Source: Candidatus Omnitrophota bacterium (GTDB taxonomy: Bacteria > Omnitrophota > Gorgyraeia > Gygaellales > Profunditerraquicolaceae). Taken from it: a DNA stretch of 7,413 nucleotides. Shown here one piece after another: positions 1-5,687 of this stretch. Positions within the stretch are counted from its first letter, which is position 1, and the number at the start of each line of letters is the position of its first letter. The notes beneath the pieces were generated by a model. The model saw nothing but the letters and a program-made list of their open reading frames with translations, was not told the origin of the DNA and did no database searches. Made by a program: the position numbers and the translations under genes. Location of the stretch: assembly GCA_020052635.1 (NCBI GenBank), contig JAGVOR010000064.1, forward strand, positions 1-7,413. The letters are read 5' to 3'.

Positions 1-168
1 GGCCTGGTGGCGATCAGTGAAGAGATGGAAGGCGCCGCGTCTGCCGGCCTGCCTACCGGACAGGCAGGCCGGCAGGGCTTAAATAAACGTATCCCGCGGA
101 AGGCTTATTATGTGATCAGGGAGTTTTGGAAAAACCCGGTGGTTAAAAAACCAAAAGCAAAAAAATAG
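1..168 (+). CDS. C-terminal end of a gene cut by the window edge; possible glycoside hydrolase
   Basis: The first reading frame is open from base 1 to a TAG at 166-168 and gives 55 residues; the start lies outside the window. The segment RKAYYVIREFW (about residues 34-44) resembles the C-terminal strand and helix seen at the end of (beta/alpha)8-barrel glycoside hydrolases such as family 2 enzymes, where a K/R-x-A-Y-Y motif is common. This is a resemblance from memory and is weak. The tail is lysine-rich (VVKKPKAKK). Residues about 14-25 (SAGLPTGQAGRQ) are encoded by a perfect palindromic repeat and look like an insertion between ordinary protein sequence on both sides. The next gene starts 36 bases downstream, so the two may share a transcript. 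If the glycosidase reading is right, it would suit the sugar-type regulators further along, but nothing here proves a link. Confidence 0.6.
   Translation, partial: GLVAISEEMEGAASAGLPTGQAGRQGLNKRIPRKAYYVIREFWKNPVVKKPKAKK
41..75. repeat. Palindromic repeat, copy 1, inside a reading frame
   Basis: A perfect 14-base inverted repeat: CTGCCGGCCTGCCT at 41-54 and its reverse complement at 62-75, with a 7-base loop (55-61). The 3' flank GGCAGGGCTT is shared with the second copy near 3265, which supports a dispersed repeat family. It is read through in frame without a stop. Confidence 0.85.
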
Positions 169-193
169 CGCCAAAGCCGGTGAAAGTTTTTTT

Positions 194-199
194 AGGAGG
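194..199 (+). promoter_or_regulatory. Shine-Dalgarno site of the helical-repeat protein gene
   Basis: AGGAGG at 194-199 lies 5 bases before the ATG at 205. This near-perfect ribosome-binding site fixes the start codon. Confidence 0.85.
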
Positions 200-204
200 A
201 TAAA

Positions 205-1818
205 ATGATAACTCATTTAAGGTCGAAAATAATCTTCTTGATTATTTTTTTAGGATTACCGGCAGTTTTATTCGCTCAACCCAAGGAGGTTTCAGGGGGC
301 GATGCCTGCTGTCCGGCTATCCAGGAGGAGCAGGCTAAGTATTTGGCCAATCACCAGTATAATGAATTGGTTAGTTTTTTAAACAGCTCTAAGGAGCAGG
401 ACAAAAACGCTGCGCTTTGCCTGGACTACGCTAAGGCTAACGCACGTTATTTGCAGCTAAAATACTTGGAGGAAAAACAATCTTGGGATGATTATTTTGC
501 CAACGGTAATACTTACCGGCAGGAGCTGGTAGAGAATGCTCAAAAGGTGCTTGAGCAGGCAGCGAATACCGATTGCCTAAGACCGAAGTGCAGATTGCTG
601 CTTTGGCAGTTTCATCAGGATCAGCAGGATGCTTTTACCCAGCAAGCCCTGGATGATTTGGTTACTGATTTAAAGGCTTATGCTCAAACCGAAGCCGATC
701 TGGAAATAATTAAGGATGCCGCGGATAAATTATTAGCCTACGATGAAAGATCAAAAGCGCGTGAGGTATACAAACTTTATGTAGCAGGATTAACACAGCA
801 GCAGATGACTCCTGCGCAGCTTAAAGAGGTTGCCGCCGGTTTTTATAAACAGGGTAATCTGGAACTAGCGCAAAGTATCTATGATTTATATGTCAGTGAG
901 ATTTCTAAAACCCTGCCTCCTGATAAATTAATCCCGGAATTATTCGATATTGCTAAATTGTTTGTTTATAAGCCGCACGGCTATGGTTTGGCTTCCGATA
1001 GCCAAAGCCATAAAGCAAGCGGCCCATACGATATGGGGTATGCGGAACAAATTTATGCCAAAATCGAAGCGATGGGGCTGGAGGGTGCATTTAATCAGGA
1101 TACAATCTATATGCGCGCCTTTAACTTAGAAAAAATGCAGGCCTATCAGGACGCGCAGAAGTTCTATCTGGAGTTAACGCAAAAATATCCGGATACCAGG
1201 CATTTTGATGAAGCGGTTTATAAGCTGGGGATGATTAATGCGTATTCATCGGCTAATCTTGCCGAAGCCAGGAAGTATTTTGGAATACTTGCCGGTAAAA
1301 CAACGCTTAGCCCCCAGGTTATCTCTAGCCTTTATCAGCTGGGGCTGCTGGCGCAATGGGAGGGCGATTTACCTCAGGCCGATAGCTTCTACCAACAATT
1401 AATTAAAAATGCGCTTGACCAATATGTGGTGACGGTAGCGATGGCGCGCGAAAGATTAAAAGAAATCCAGGAAAATAAACCGATCAGCTATAACCTTCAG
1501 ACATTTCTGGATTTGACTTTAAAAAACGAATCGGCCTTGGCTGAAAAAAATCAAACCCAGCTGAATTCTACCAGCTATATATTGGAGAAGAACCAAAGCG
1601 CCACGGTTTCTTCTTCGGTGATGATGCCGCAGAGTGGCTGTAATCAGGTTACCCTGCAGTATCTCTGGAGCGGAGAACTGGGAGGCGCGGCTCCGGGAGT
1701 AAACGAAAGTAACTTTCAGGGTACCTATTCCGACAGCGGGACTAAAAATATTAATATTGTCATTATTTCGCCGGCCGGAGTAATCGATCGCTCATTTACC
1801 ATGTTGGATGTTTATTGA
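205..1818 (+). CDS. Secreted TPR-like helical-repeat protein with C-terminal Ig/PKD-like domain
   Basis: This 537-residue protein begins with a Sec signal peptide: basic MITHLRSK, hydrophobic residues 9-23, and probable cleavage after LFA at residue 24. There is no lipobox, so the mature protein should be periplasmic or exported. Residues about 40-260 are alternating amphipathic helices. Residues about 278-430 contain TPR-like pairs (YAEQIYAKIEAM, DAQKFYLELTQKYPD, AEARKYFGILAG, QADSFYQQLIK) resembling YbgF/BamD-type repeats. From about residue 453 the character changes to a beta-rich domain (VTLQYLWSGE, then TYSDSGTKNINIVI and a final VY edge strand) that looks like an Ig or PKD fold. Cysteines occur at 35, 36, 72, 124, 129 and 479 and could form disulphides. 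Such proteins usually serve as protein-binding scaffolds in the envelope; the partner cannot be read from the sequence. No promoter is visible directly upstream, so transcription may come from the preceding gene. Confidence 0.9.
   Translation: MITHLRSKIIFLIIFLGLPAVLFAQPKEVSGGDACCPAIQEEQAKYLANHQYNELVSFLNSSKEQDKNAALCLDYAKANARYLQLKYLEEKQSWDDYFANGNTYRQELVENAQKVLEQAANTDCLRPKCRLLLWQFHQDQQDAFTQQALDDLVTDLKAYAQTEADLEIIKDAADKLLAYDERSKAREVYKLYVAGLTQQQMTPAQLKEVAAGFYKQGNLELAQSIYDLYVSEISKTLPPDKLIPELFDIAKLFVYKPHGYGLASDSQSHKASGPYDMGYAEQIYAKIEAMGLEGAFNQDTIYMRAFNLEKMQAYQDAQKFYLELTQKYPDTRHFDEAVYKLGMINAYSSANLAEARKYFGILAGKTTLSPQVISSLYQLGLLAQWEGDLPQADSFYQQLIKNALDQYVVTVAMARERLKEIQENKPISYNLQTFLDLTLKNESALAEKNQTQLNSTSYILEKNQSATVSSSVMMPQSGCNQVTLQYLWSGELGGAAPGVNESNFQGTYSDSGTKNINIVIISPAGVIDRSFTMLDVY
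982..1012. repeat. Intragenic inverted repeat in the helical-repeat protein gene
   Basis: TATGGTTTGGCT (982-993) pairs with AGCCAAAGCCATA (1000-1012) with one bulged base and a 6-base loop. It encodes a Gly/Ser-rich linker (about residues 260-272) just before the TPR block. It may be incidental. Confidence 0.5.
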
Positions 1819-1893
1819 TCTATCCGGCTGCCGGAAAACTTCCTTCCGCTTGCCAGGAGAAAAGGATAAATTCACCGATTCTCTTGAAAATAC

Positions 1894-1922
1894 TTGACTT
1901 AAGGTTTCTTTAGTAGTATAAA
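1894..1922 (+). promoter_or_regulatory. Sigma70-type promoter for the ROK regulator gene
   Basis: TTGACT (-35, 1894-1899) and TATAAA (-10, 1917-1922) are separated by exactly 17 bases in the 183-base gap before the ROK gene. Transcription would start near 1929, leaving a leader of roughly 70 bases. No convincing terminator for the preceding gene is seen. Confidence 0.75.
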
Positions 1923-1928
1923 TAAGAT

Positions 1929-1948
1929 AAATAAATTGCTATTTATTT
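1929..1948. promoter_or_regulatory. Inverted repeat at the predicted transcription start; candidate operator
   Basis: AAATAAAT (1929-1936) and ATTTATTT (1941-1948) form a perfect 8-base dyad around TGCT. It sits just after the -10 box, at the expected +1. ROK repressors such as NagC, Mlc and XylR bind AT-rich dyads and often repress their own genes, so an autoregulatory operator is plausible but inferred. AT-rich sequence forms such dyads easily by chance. Confidence 0.45.
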
Positions 1949-1967
1949 TTAAGGAATAATACTAAGC

Positions 1968-1987
1968 AGTTTTTAAAAGTAAAAACT
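1968..1987. promoter_or_regulatory. Second inverted repeat in the ROK gene leader; candidate operator
   Basis: AGTTTTTA (1968-1975) and TAAAAACT (1980-1987) form a perfect 8-base dyad around AAAG. Its geometry (8-4-8) is identical to that of the dyad at 1929-1948, and the centres are 39 bases apart. It lies 14 bases before the start codon, so it could also act as a weak RNA hairpin. Confidence 0.45.
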
Positions 1988-2001
1988 AATATTCATATAT
2001 A

Positions 2002-3234
2002 ATGCGCGCGCCGGATTTACAAAAAGAAGTCTATAGCGAAAAAGAAAAGCGTAACATTGAAATCCTGGGGATCCTGCGCAAGCAGGGGCCGATTAGCCGT
2101 TCGGATATTTCGCAGGAGATGGGGATCAATGTGGTCAGCATTTCTAATTATATTGATGATTTTATTAAACTCAATCTGGTTTATGAGAAGGAATTGGATG
2201 TCTCTGAAGGAGGCAGGCGCCCGGTATTGTTGGATTTAAACCCGCGCGCCGGTTATGCGATCGGCGTAGGTTTAAATCTGATGAATATGGTCGGCCTGCT
2301 GATCGATTTAAAGGGCAACATTATTACTAAAACTCAAATTGCCCGGCCGCAAGCTTCGGTTAAAGATGTTTCGGAGTGCCTGCTGGATATCGTGCGCGAA
2401 ATTTTAAGACGCTCTAAAGTGTATGTGGAAAATATCAAGGGAATCGGCGTGGGGATTGCCGGTTTGATTAATAAGCAGGATGGCTCAATCCACTGGCCGC
2501 AGAAGATGGACCATTATTATACGTATGCCTCGGTGGATCTGCCTTTGCGGGGCTTAATGGAAAAAGAGTTTAATCTGCCGACCCTGATTGAAAATGACTC
2601 TACTAGTGCCTGTTTCGGCGAGCATTGGTTTGATTTGAAAGATAACTATAAAAATGTTCTTTATATGTTTTCGGGCGTGGGCTGCGGGATGATCATTAAC
2701 GGAGAACTTTACCGCGGCGCGCAAGGTTATGCCGGAGAGGTCTCGATTTATAACTATAAAGAACAGGATCTGTTCGGTTGTGAATTTGCTAAGCCCTGCC
2801 TTGTTAAGCGTTGGGACCTGGATTTAGGTATCGTAGAAGATGTCAAAAAGGTTTTGCTGGCCGATGCGCAGAAGGCCAAAGATTTTTTATGGGGCGTATC
2901 GATCAGCATTGAACATCTGGATCTGAAAAATATTTTTACCGCGGCGCGTTTTAAAAATCCGGTCGCCCTGCAGGCTTTGGAAAAAGCCGCCAAGAGATTA
3001 GGTGTCAGGGTTGCCTTTTTAGTCAATTTGCTTAATCCGCAGCTGGTGGTTATCGGCGGAGGCTTTGAAGAGGCGGGAGATGAGTTTCTGCAGACGGTCC
3101 GTAATACGGTTAATGATTGGGCTTTTCGGGAATCAAACAGCAACCTAAAAATAGTTTATTCTCAATTAAGAGAAAATGCCGTAGCCATGGGCGCGGCCAG
3201 CTTAGTCCTAGAGAAAGCGTTCGCTCAATTATAA
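2002..3234 (+). CDS. ROK-family transcriptional repressor (NagC/Mlc/XylR type)
   Basis: This 410-residue protein has the usual length and order of ROK repressors. A winged helix-turn-helix at about residues 17-75 (RNIEILGILRKQGPISRSDISQ, then the GGRRPVLLDLNP wing) precedes a sugar-kinase-like domain from about 84 (YAIGVGLNL). The kinase-like part keeps the IKGIGVGIAGLI strand, the END motif with the catalytic-type Asp199 and the GVGCGMIINGELYRGAQGYAGE nucleotide/ROK signature. The ROK zinc site looks degenerate: the GH histidine is replaced (GEVSIYN, residues 245-251), and only Cys260 and Cys266 remain where CxCGxxGC is usual. It therefore most likely acts as a DNA-binding sensor of a sugar or sugar phosphate, not as a kinase. 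An in-frame TAA at 1987-1989 with no other start after it fixes ATG 2002, although no Shine-Dalgarno is visible, so translation may be weak. The ligand cannot be predicted. Confidence 0.92.
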   Translation: MRAPDLQKEVYSEKEKRNIEILGILRKQGPISRSDISQEMGINVVSISNYIDDFIKLNLVYEKELDVSEGGRRPVLLDLNPRAGYAIGVGLNLMNMVGLLIDLKGNIITKTQIARPQASVKDVSECLLDIVREILRRSKVYVENIKGIGVGIAGLINKQDGSIHWPQKMDHYYTYASVDLPLRGLMEKEFNLPTLIENDSTSACFGEHWFDLKDNYKNVLYMFSGVGCGMIINGELYRGAQGYAGEVSIYNYKEQDLFGCEFAKPCLVKRWDLDLGIVEDVKKVLLADAQKAKDFLWGVSISIEHLDLKNIFTAARFKNPVALQALEKAAKRLGVRVAFLVNLLNPQLVVIGGGFEEAGDEFLQTVRNTVNDWAFRESNSNLKIVYSQLRENAVAMGAASLVLEKAFAQL

Positions 3235-3241
3235 GCCGCAA

Positions 3242-3275
3242 GGCAATGCCTGTCTGCCGGCAGGCAGGGCTTGCC
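3242..3275. repeat. Palindromic repeat, copy 2, between the ROK and coiled-coil genes
   Basis: The core CTGCCGGCAG is a perfect palindrome inside a 20-base near-perfect hairpin (3249-3268, one G-T pair per strand reading). It is extended by outer arms GGCAA (3242-3246) and TTGCC (3271-3275) across a 2x2 internal loop. It shares CCGG, CAGGCAG and the GGCAGGGCTT flank with copy 1 at 41-75. It begins 8 bases after the ROK stop codon and has no T-tract, so it is not a standard intrinsic terminator, though it could stabilise the 3' end of the ROK message. Confidence 0.8.
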
Positions 3276-3296
3276 GTATACTTAAGGCAAAGCCAT

Positions 3297-3306
3297 AAGG
3301 GGGGGG
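3297..3306 (+). promoter_or_regulatory. G-rich ribosome-binding site with a run of eight G
   Basis: AAGGGGGGGG ends one base before the ATG at 3308; AAGG is 7 bases from the start, a normal Shine-Dalgarno spacing. The homopolymer of eight G (3299-3306) is unusual and could vary in length. Confidence 0.65.
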
Positions 3307-3307
3307 T

Positions 3308-4483
3308 ATGGAGCAAAAAATAAAATTTATTATTATCGGACTGATCGGTTTCTGTATTATTTGCCTTTTTCTTTTTGTGCAAGCAGCCAGCCAACAGCAA
3401 AAGTTGATCCGGGAGAGCAATGACCTTAAGAATGAAAATACCGCTTTAGTCAGCAAGGCCAATAAGCTGGAAAAGGATTTAAAGGAGACTTTTGATAAGC
3501 TGGGTGCTACGGAAAGCGAAAGGGATAGGGCCAATCAGGAGATCGGCGAGCTGCAGAAAAAGCTTGAGCTGGTTTCCCGCTCCCGGGATGAATTGATTGA
3601 AAAGTTAAAGCAAAAAAGCCAGGAGGCTCGTTCAGCAGTGGCCCAAGCTGCCCCCGCAGTGGCCCAAGCTGCCCCCGCAGCGGCCCCTCAAAATACCGAT
3701 GCCTATTGGGGTAATGTGCTGAGGTCTAAAACCGATTTAGAAATTCAGTTATCCGGTATGCAGGTGGAGCTAAAGAACCTGCAAATCAGCAATGAGGCCA
3801 TGCTGAGGGAAAAAGGCGTCTTAGAGCTGGACCTCAACAGCTTACGTAACGAAAAGAAAGATCTCTTAAGGCAGCTTGATTACAACCAGAAGCTCCTGGA
3901 CAGCATGTCACAAGAGGTGGTGCGGGAAAGAAATGATAAGGTGGCGATCCAAGAGTCTTTAAAAACTTTACGCGCGGAAAATAATACTTTGAGCCGGCAA
4001 TTAAAGAGCTTGGTCAGTCGCAAAGAAGTTCTGGATAAAAAGGTAGTTGAATTGCAGGGGGATAAATCTACGGTGGAGAAGCGTTTAAATGAAATGGAAA
4101 CGATGTTGACCGATAAAATCTCCAAGGTGGATGCTCTAAAAAATGAGCTGGATGCGATTAAAAGCGGCCAGGCGCCAAATGATCTGCCTGCTGAATCGGT
4201 AGAACTGCCGGCAATCGTAGTCCGTTCGAATCCGGCGACCGATAAAAGCAGCGCGATGGTTCAGGAATATCCCGGCAAGATTTTGGCCGTTAATTTAGAC
4301 AGTAATTTTGTGGTGATCGATCTAGGCTCTGCTGCGGGCACCAAGGTCGGGGACACCTTTAATGTTTATCGTAACGCAAAAATGATCGGTACGGTCGGGG
4401 TGATTCAGACCCGGGCCAGCATTTCTGCCTGCGATATTAAGAAAATGAATACTTCTTTTAAAATCGGGGATCAGGTTAAATAA
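3308..4483 (+). CDS. Membrane-anchored coiled-coil protein with small C-terminal beta domain
   Basis: I do not recognise this 391-residue protein as a named family. Residues 1-5 are short and basic, followed by one transmembrane segment at about 6-26 (FIIIGLIGFCIICLFLFV). A long coiled coil runs over about 27-108, rich in Lys, Glu, Leu and Asn. An Ala/Pro linker built from a duplicated AVAQAAP unit (110-127) separates it from a second coiled coil at about 139-285. After a Pro-containing spacer, residues about 320-391 form a compact beta domain (GKILAVNLDSNFVVIDLG, then GTKVGDTFNVYR and IGTVGVIQT) like the small barrel seen at the C-terminus of FlgT-type and similar envelope proteins. The topology suggests an inner-membrane anchor with a periplasmic rod, possibly spanning to peptidoglycan or the outer membrane; this is inference. 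Automatic annotation often mislabels such proteins as Smc. It sits 73 bases after the ROK gene and 48 before the LacI gene, probably on the same transcript. Confidence 0.88.
   Translation: MEQKIKFIIIGLIGFCIICLFLFVQAASQQQKLIRESNDLKNENTALVSKANKLEKDLKETFDKLGATESERDRANQEIGELQKKLELVSRSRDELIEKLKQKSQEARSAVAQAAPAVAQAAPAAAPQNTDAYWGNVLRSKTDLEIQLSGMQVELKNLQISNEAMLREKGVLELDLNSLRNEKKDLLRQLDYNQKLLDSMSQEVVRERNDKVAIQESLKTLRAENNTLSRQLKSLVSRKEVLDKKVVELQGDKSTVEKRLNEMETMLTDKISKVDALKNELDAIKSGQAPNDLPAESVELPAIVVRSNPATDKSSAMVQEYPGKILAVNLDSNFVVIDLGSAAGTKVGDTFNVYRNAKMIGTVGVIQTRASISACDIKKMNTSFKIGDQVK
3635..3680 (+). repeat. Tandem 21-base repeat encoding an AVAQAAP linker
   Basis: A 21-base unit starting GCAGTGGCCCAAGC occurs twice without any mismatch (3635-3655 and 3656-3676), followed by the first four bases of a third unit. 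Being a multiple of three, it adds or removes seven residues without a frameshift. Exact identity suggests a recent duplication. Confidence 0.9.
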
Positions 4484-4531
4484 TTTATCAGCCGTTTATT
4501 GACCCCGCAGGTTTTCCAAATCCAGGATATT

Positions 4532-5551
4532 ATGACACGCACTAAAAAAGCTCCTTCCAAAAATGCCTCGATTATTGATGTCGCCCGCGCCAGCGGCGTG
4601 TCGATTACTACCGTTTCAAGAGTAATTAATAAAATCGGTACAGTTAAAGAAGCTAATCGCTCAAGAGTGATGAAAGCGGTTAAGGACTTGAAGTTTTCTC
4701 CTTCCATCTTCGCCCAGCGCCTGGCCACCGGCAAAAGCAACGTCGTGGCTTTGGTTATCCCGCGCTATGAAGGCGTATTCTATTCATTTTATGCCTTGGA
4801 ATTAATCCGCGGTGTAGGCACGATGTGTGAAGTTTTAAAACTTGATCTGCTGCTGCATCTGACGGACGCACGCACTCCGTTGTCCTTACGCGGGGTAGGA
4901 GGGGTGATCTTCTCGGATATTATCGGCAACCGTGCCCAGTTAGAGGACAGCTTGGCCAAAGGCATACCCTCCGTAGTGATTAATTACTATGTTGATGACC
5001 TGGATGTTTCCTGCATTGCGATTGATAATGCCGGCGGAGCAGAAAATGCGGTTAATTATTTAATCGAGTTGGGGCATAAAAAGATCGCACATATCACCGG
5101 GGACGTGATGACGCAGGCCGCGGCCAAGCGCCTCGAAGGCTATAAACGGGCGCTTGAGAAAAACAGCATTAAAATTAGGCCGGAGTATATTTTTGAGACC
5201 GATTATTCCCGCGGGGCTGCCCGCGGGGCTGCGGAAAAATTAATTAAAGCGGCCGATCCGGCAACGGCGGTTTTTGTGGCTTCCGACGCAATGGCGCTGG
5301 AGGTGATGGCGGTAGCCCGGGAGTTAGGTAAGAATATCCCGAATGATTTATCGATCGTGGGTTTTGACGATAACCCTTCCGGGCTTTACGGGCCGGTGGG
5401 CTTAACGACCGTCCGCCAGCCGTTGATCAAGATGGCTGAAGAGAGCGTTAAAGAATTAAACCGCTTGATTAGCGCAGGCAAAAAATCAACCAAAAAAATC
5501 CTGCTTCCTGCGGAATTAGTCATCCGGGAGTCCTGCAAGTCTCTTGCTTAG
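4532..5551 (+). CDS. LacI-family transcriptional regulator
   Basis: The helix-turn-helix is clear at about residues 13-32 (SIIDVARASGVSITTVSRVI), followed by helix 3, the hinge (about 55-67, AQRLATGKS) and a periplasmic-binding-protein-like sensor domain starting VVALVIP. Late sensor motifs are intact: ELGHKKIAHITGD, then VFVASDAMALEVMAVARELG, IVGFDDNPSG and LTTVRQP. LacI proteins bind an operator as dimers and release or tighten on a sugar or related ligand; the ligand here is unknown. I chose ATG 4532 (339 residues) because AGGA lies 4 bases upstream and the protein then starts near the DNA-binding domain. A TTG at 4499 would add 11 residues but has no ribosome-binding site. A 12-base exact tandem duplication at 5209-5232 doubles RGAA in the sensor domain. 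The gene lies 48 bases after the coiled-coil gene, consistent with co-transcription. Confidence 0.93.
   Translation: MTRTKKAPSKNASIIDVARASGVSITTVSRVINKIGTVKEANRSRVMKAVKDLKFSPSIFAQRLATGKSNVVALVIPRYEGVFYSFYALELIRGVGTMCEVLKLDLLLHLTDARTPLSLRGVGGVIFSDIIGNRAQLEDSLAKGIPSVVINYYVDDLDVSCIAIDNAGGAENAVNYLIELGHKKIAHITGDVMTQAAAKRLEGYKRALEKNSIKIRPEYIFETDYSRGAARGAAEKLIKAADPATAVFVASDAMALEVMAVARELGKNIPNDLSIVGFDDNPSGLYGPVGLTTVRQPLIKMAEESVKELNRLISAGKKSTKKILLPAELVIRESCKSLA
5209..5232 (+). repeat. 12-base tandem duplication in the LacI-family gene
   Basis: CCGCGGGGCTGC occurs twice back to back and encodes RGAARGAA at the start of a sensor-domain helix. The frame is preserved. Confidence 0.8.
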
Positions 5552-5565
5552 CGGATAAGCTCTTC

Positions 5566-5581
5566 CTACAACCTATAGTGT
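5566..5581. promoter_or_regulatory. Candidate NrdR box 1
   Basis: CTACAACCTATAGTGT matches 12 of 16 positions of the published NrdR-box consensus as I remember it (acaCwAtATaTwGtgt), with a perfect right half. It begins 14 bases after the LacI stop and lies 16 bases upstream of box 2. Confidence 0.5.
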
Positions 5582-5597
5582 AGAGTTTTAAACCCTC

Positions 5598-5613
5598 ACC
5601 CCATATCTTGTAA
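5598..5613. promoter_or_regulatory. Candidate NrdR box 2
   Basis: ACCCCATATCTTGTAA matches 11 of 16 consensus positions, including all six strongly conserved ones. It ends 9 bases before the -35 element. NrdR, an ATP/dATP-sensing repressor of ribonucleotide reductase genes, typically binds paired boxes about three helical turns apart, and these two start 32 bases apart. Confidence 0.55.
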
Positions 5614-5622
5614 AATTTTTTG

Positions 5623-5651
5623 TTGACAAGCAATACCGGTTTTGTTATAGT
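5623..5651 (+). promoter_or_regulatory. Strong sigma70-type promoter for the ribonucleotide reductase gene
   Basis: A consensus -35 TTGACA (5623-5628) and TATAGT -10 (5646-5651) are separated by 17 bases, with an extended -10 TG at 5643-5644. Transcription should start near 5658, giving a leader of about 40 bases. Confidence 0.85.
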
Positions 5652-5667
5652 GCTTAAGTAATTTGTT

Positions 5668-5687
5668 ATTAATCCCCCCCAATTAAT
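5668..5687 (+). promoter_or_regulatory. Leader hairpin with a C7 loop before the reductase ribosome-binding site
   Basis: ATTAAT (5668-5673) can pair with ATTAAT (5682-5687) around a loop of seven C and one A. The AT stem is weak. The loop is one base upstream of GAGGTG-containing sequence (5689-5694), which is the ribosome-binding site, 4 bases before the ATG at 5699. Confidence 0.35.

Noticed and set aside
1823..1835. TCCG/CGGA hairpin just after the helical-repeat protein gene as an intrinsic terminator
   Set aside because: The stem is only 4 base pairs and is followed by A, not a T-tract.
2754..3143. 129-codon open frame on the minus strand inside the ROK gene
   Set aside because: It lies wholly antisense to a clearly coding gene, has no ribosome-binding site that I can see, and its composition is that of a shadow frame.
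3271..3299. Possible promoter TTGCCG, 17 bases, CATAAG before the coiled-coil gene
   Set aside because: Both hexamers match the consensus poorly, and the -10 lacks TAnnnT; the spacing alone is not enough.
3117..3400. Overlapping frames on both strands across the ROK/coiled-coil gap, with peptides such as CRQAG
   Set aside because: They are products of reading through the palindromic repeat and the ends of two real genes; no start signal or protein-like pattern supports them.
4499..4531. TTG start for the LacI-family gene, adding 11 residues
   Set aside because: There is no ribosome-binding site before it, and ATG 4532 has AGGA upstream and a typical LacI N-terminus.
5638..5653. Third NrdR-like box over the -10 of the reductase promoter
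   Set aside because: Only about half of the positions match, and the 40-base offset from box 2 does not fit the usual spacing; the match is mostly the -10 hexamer itself.
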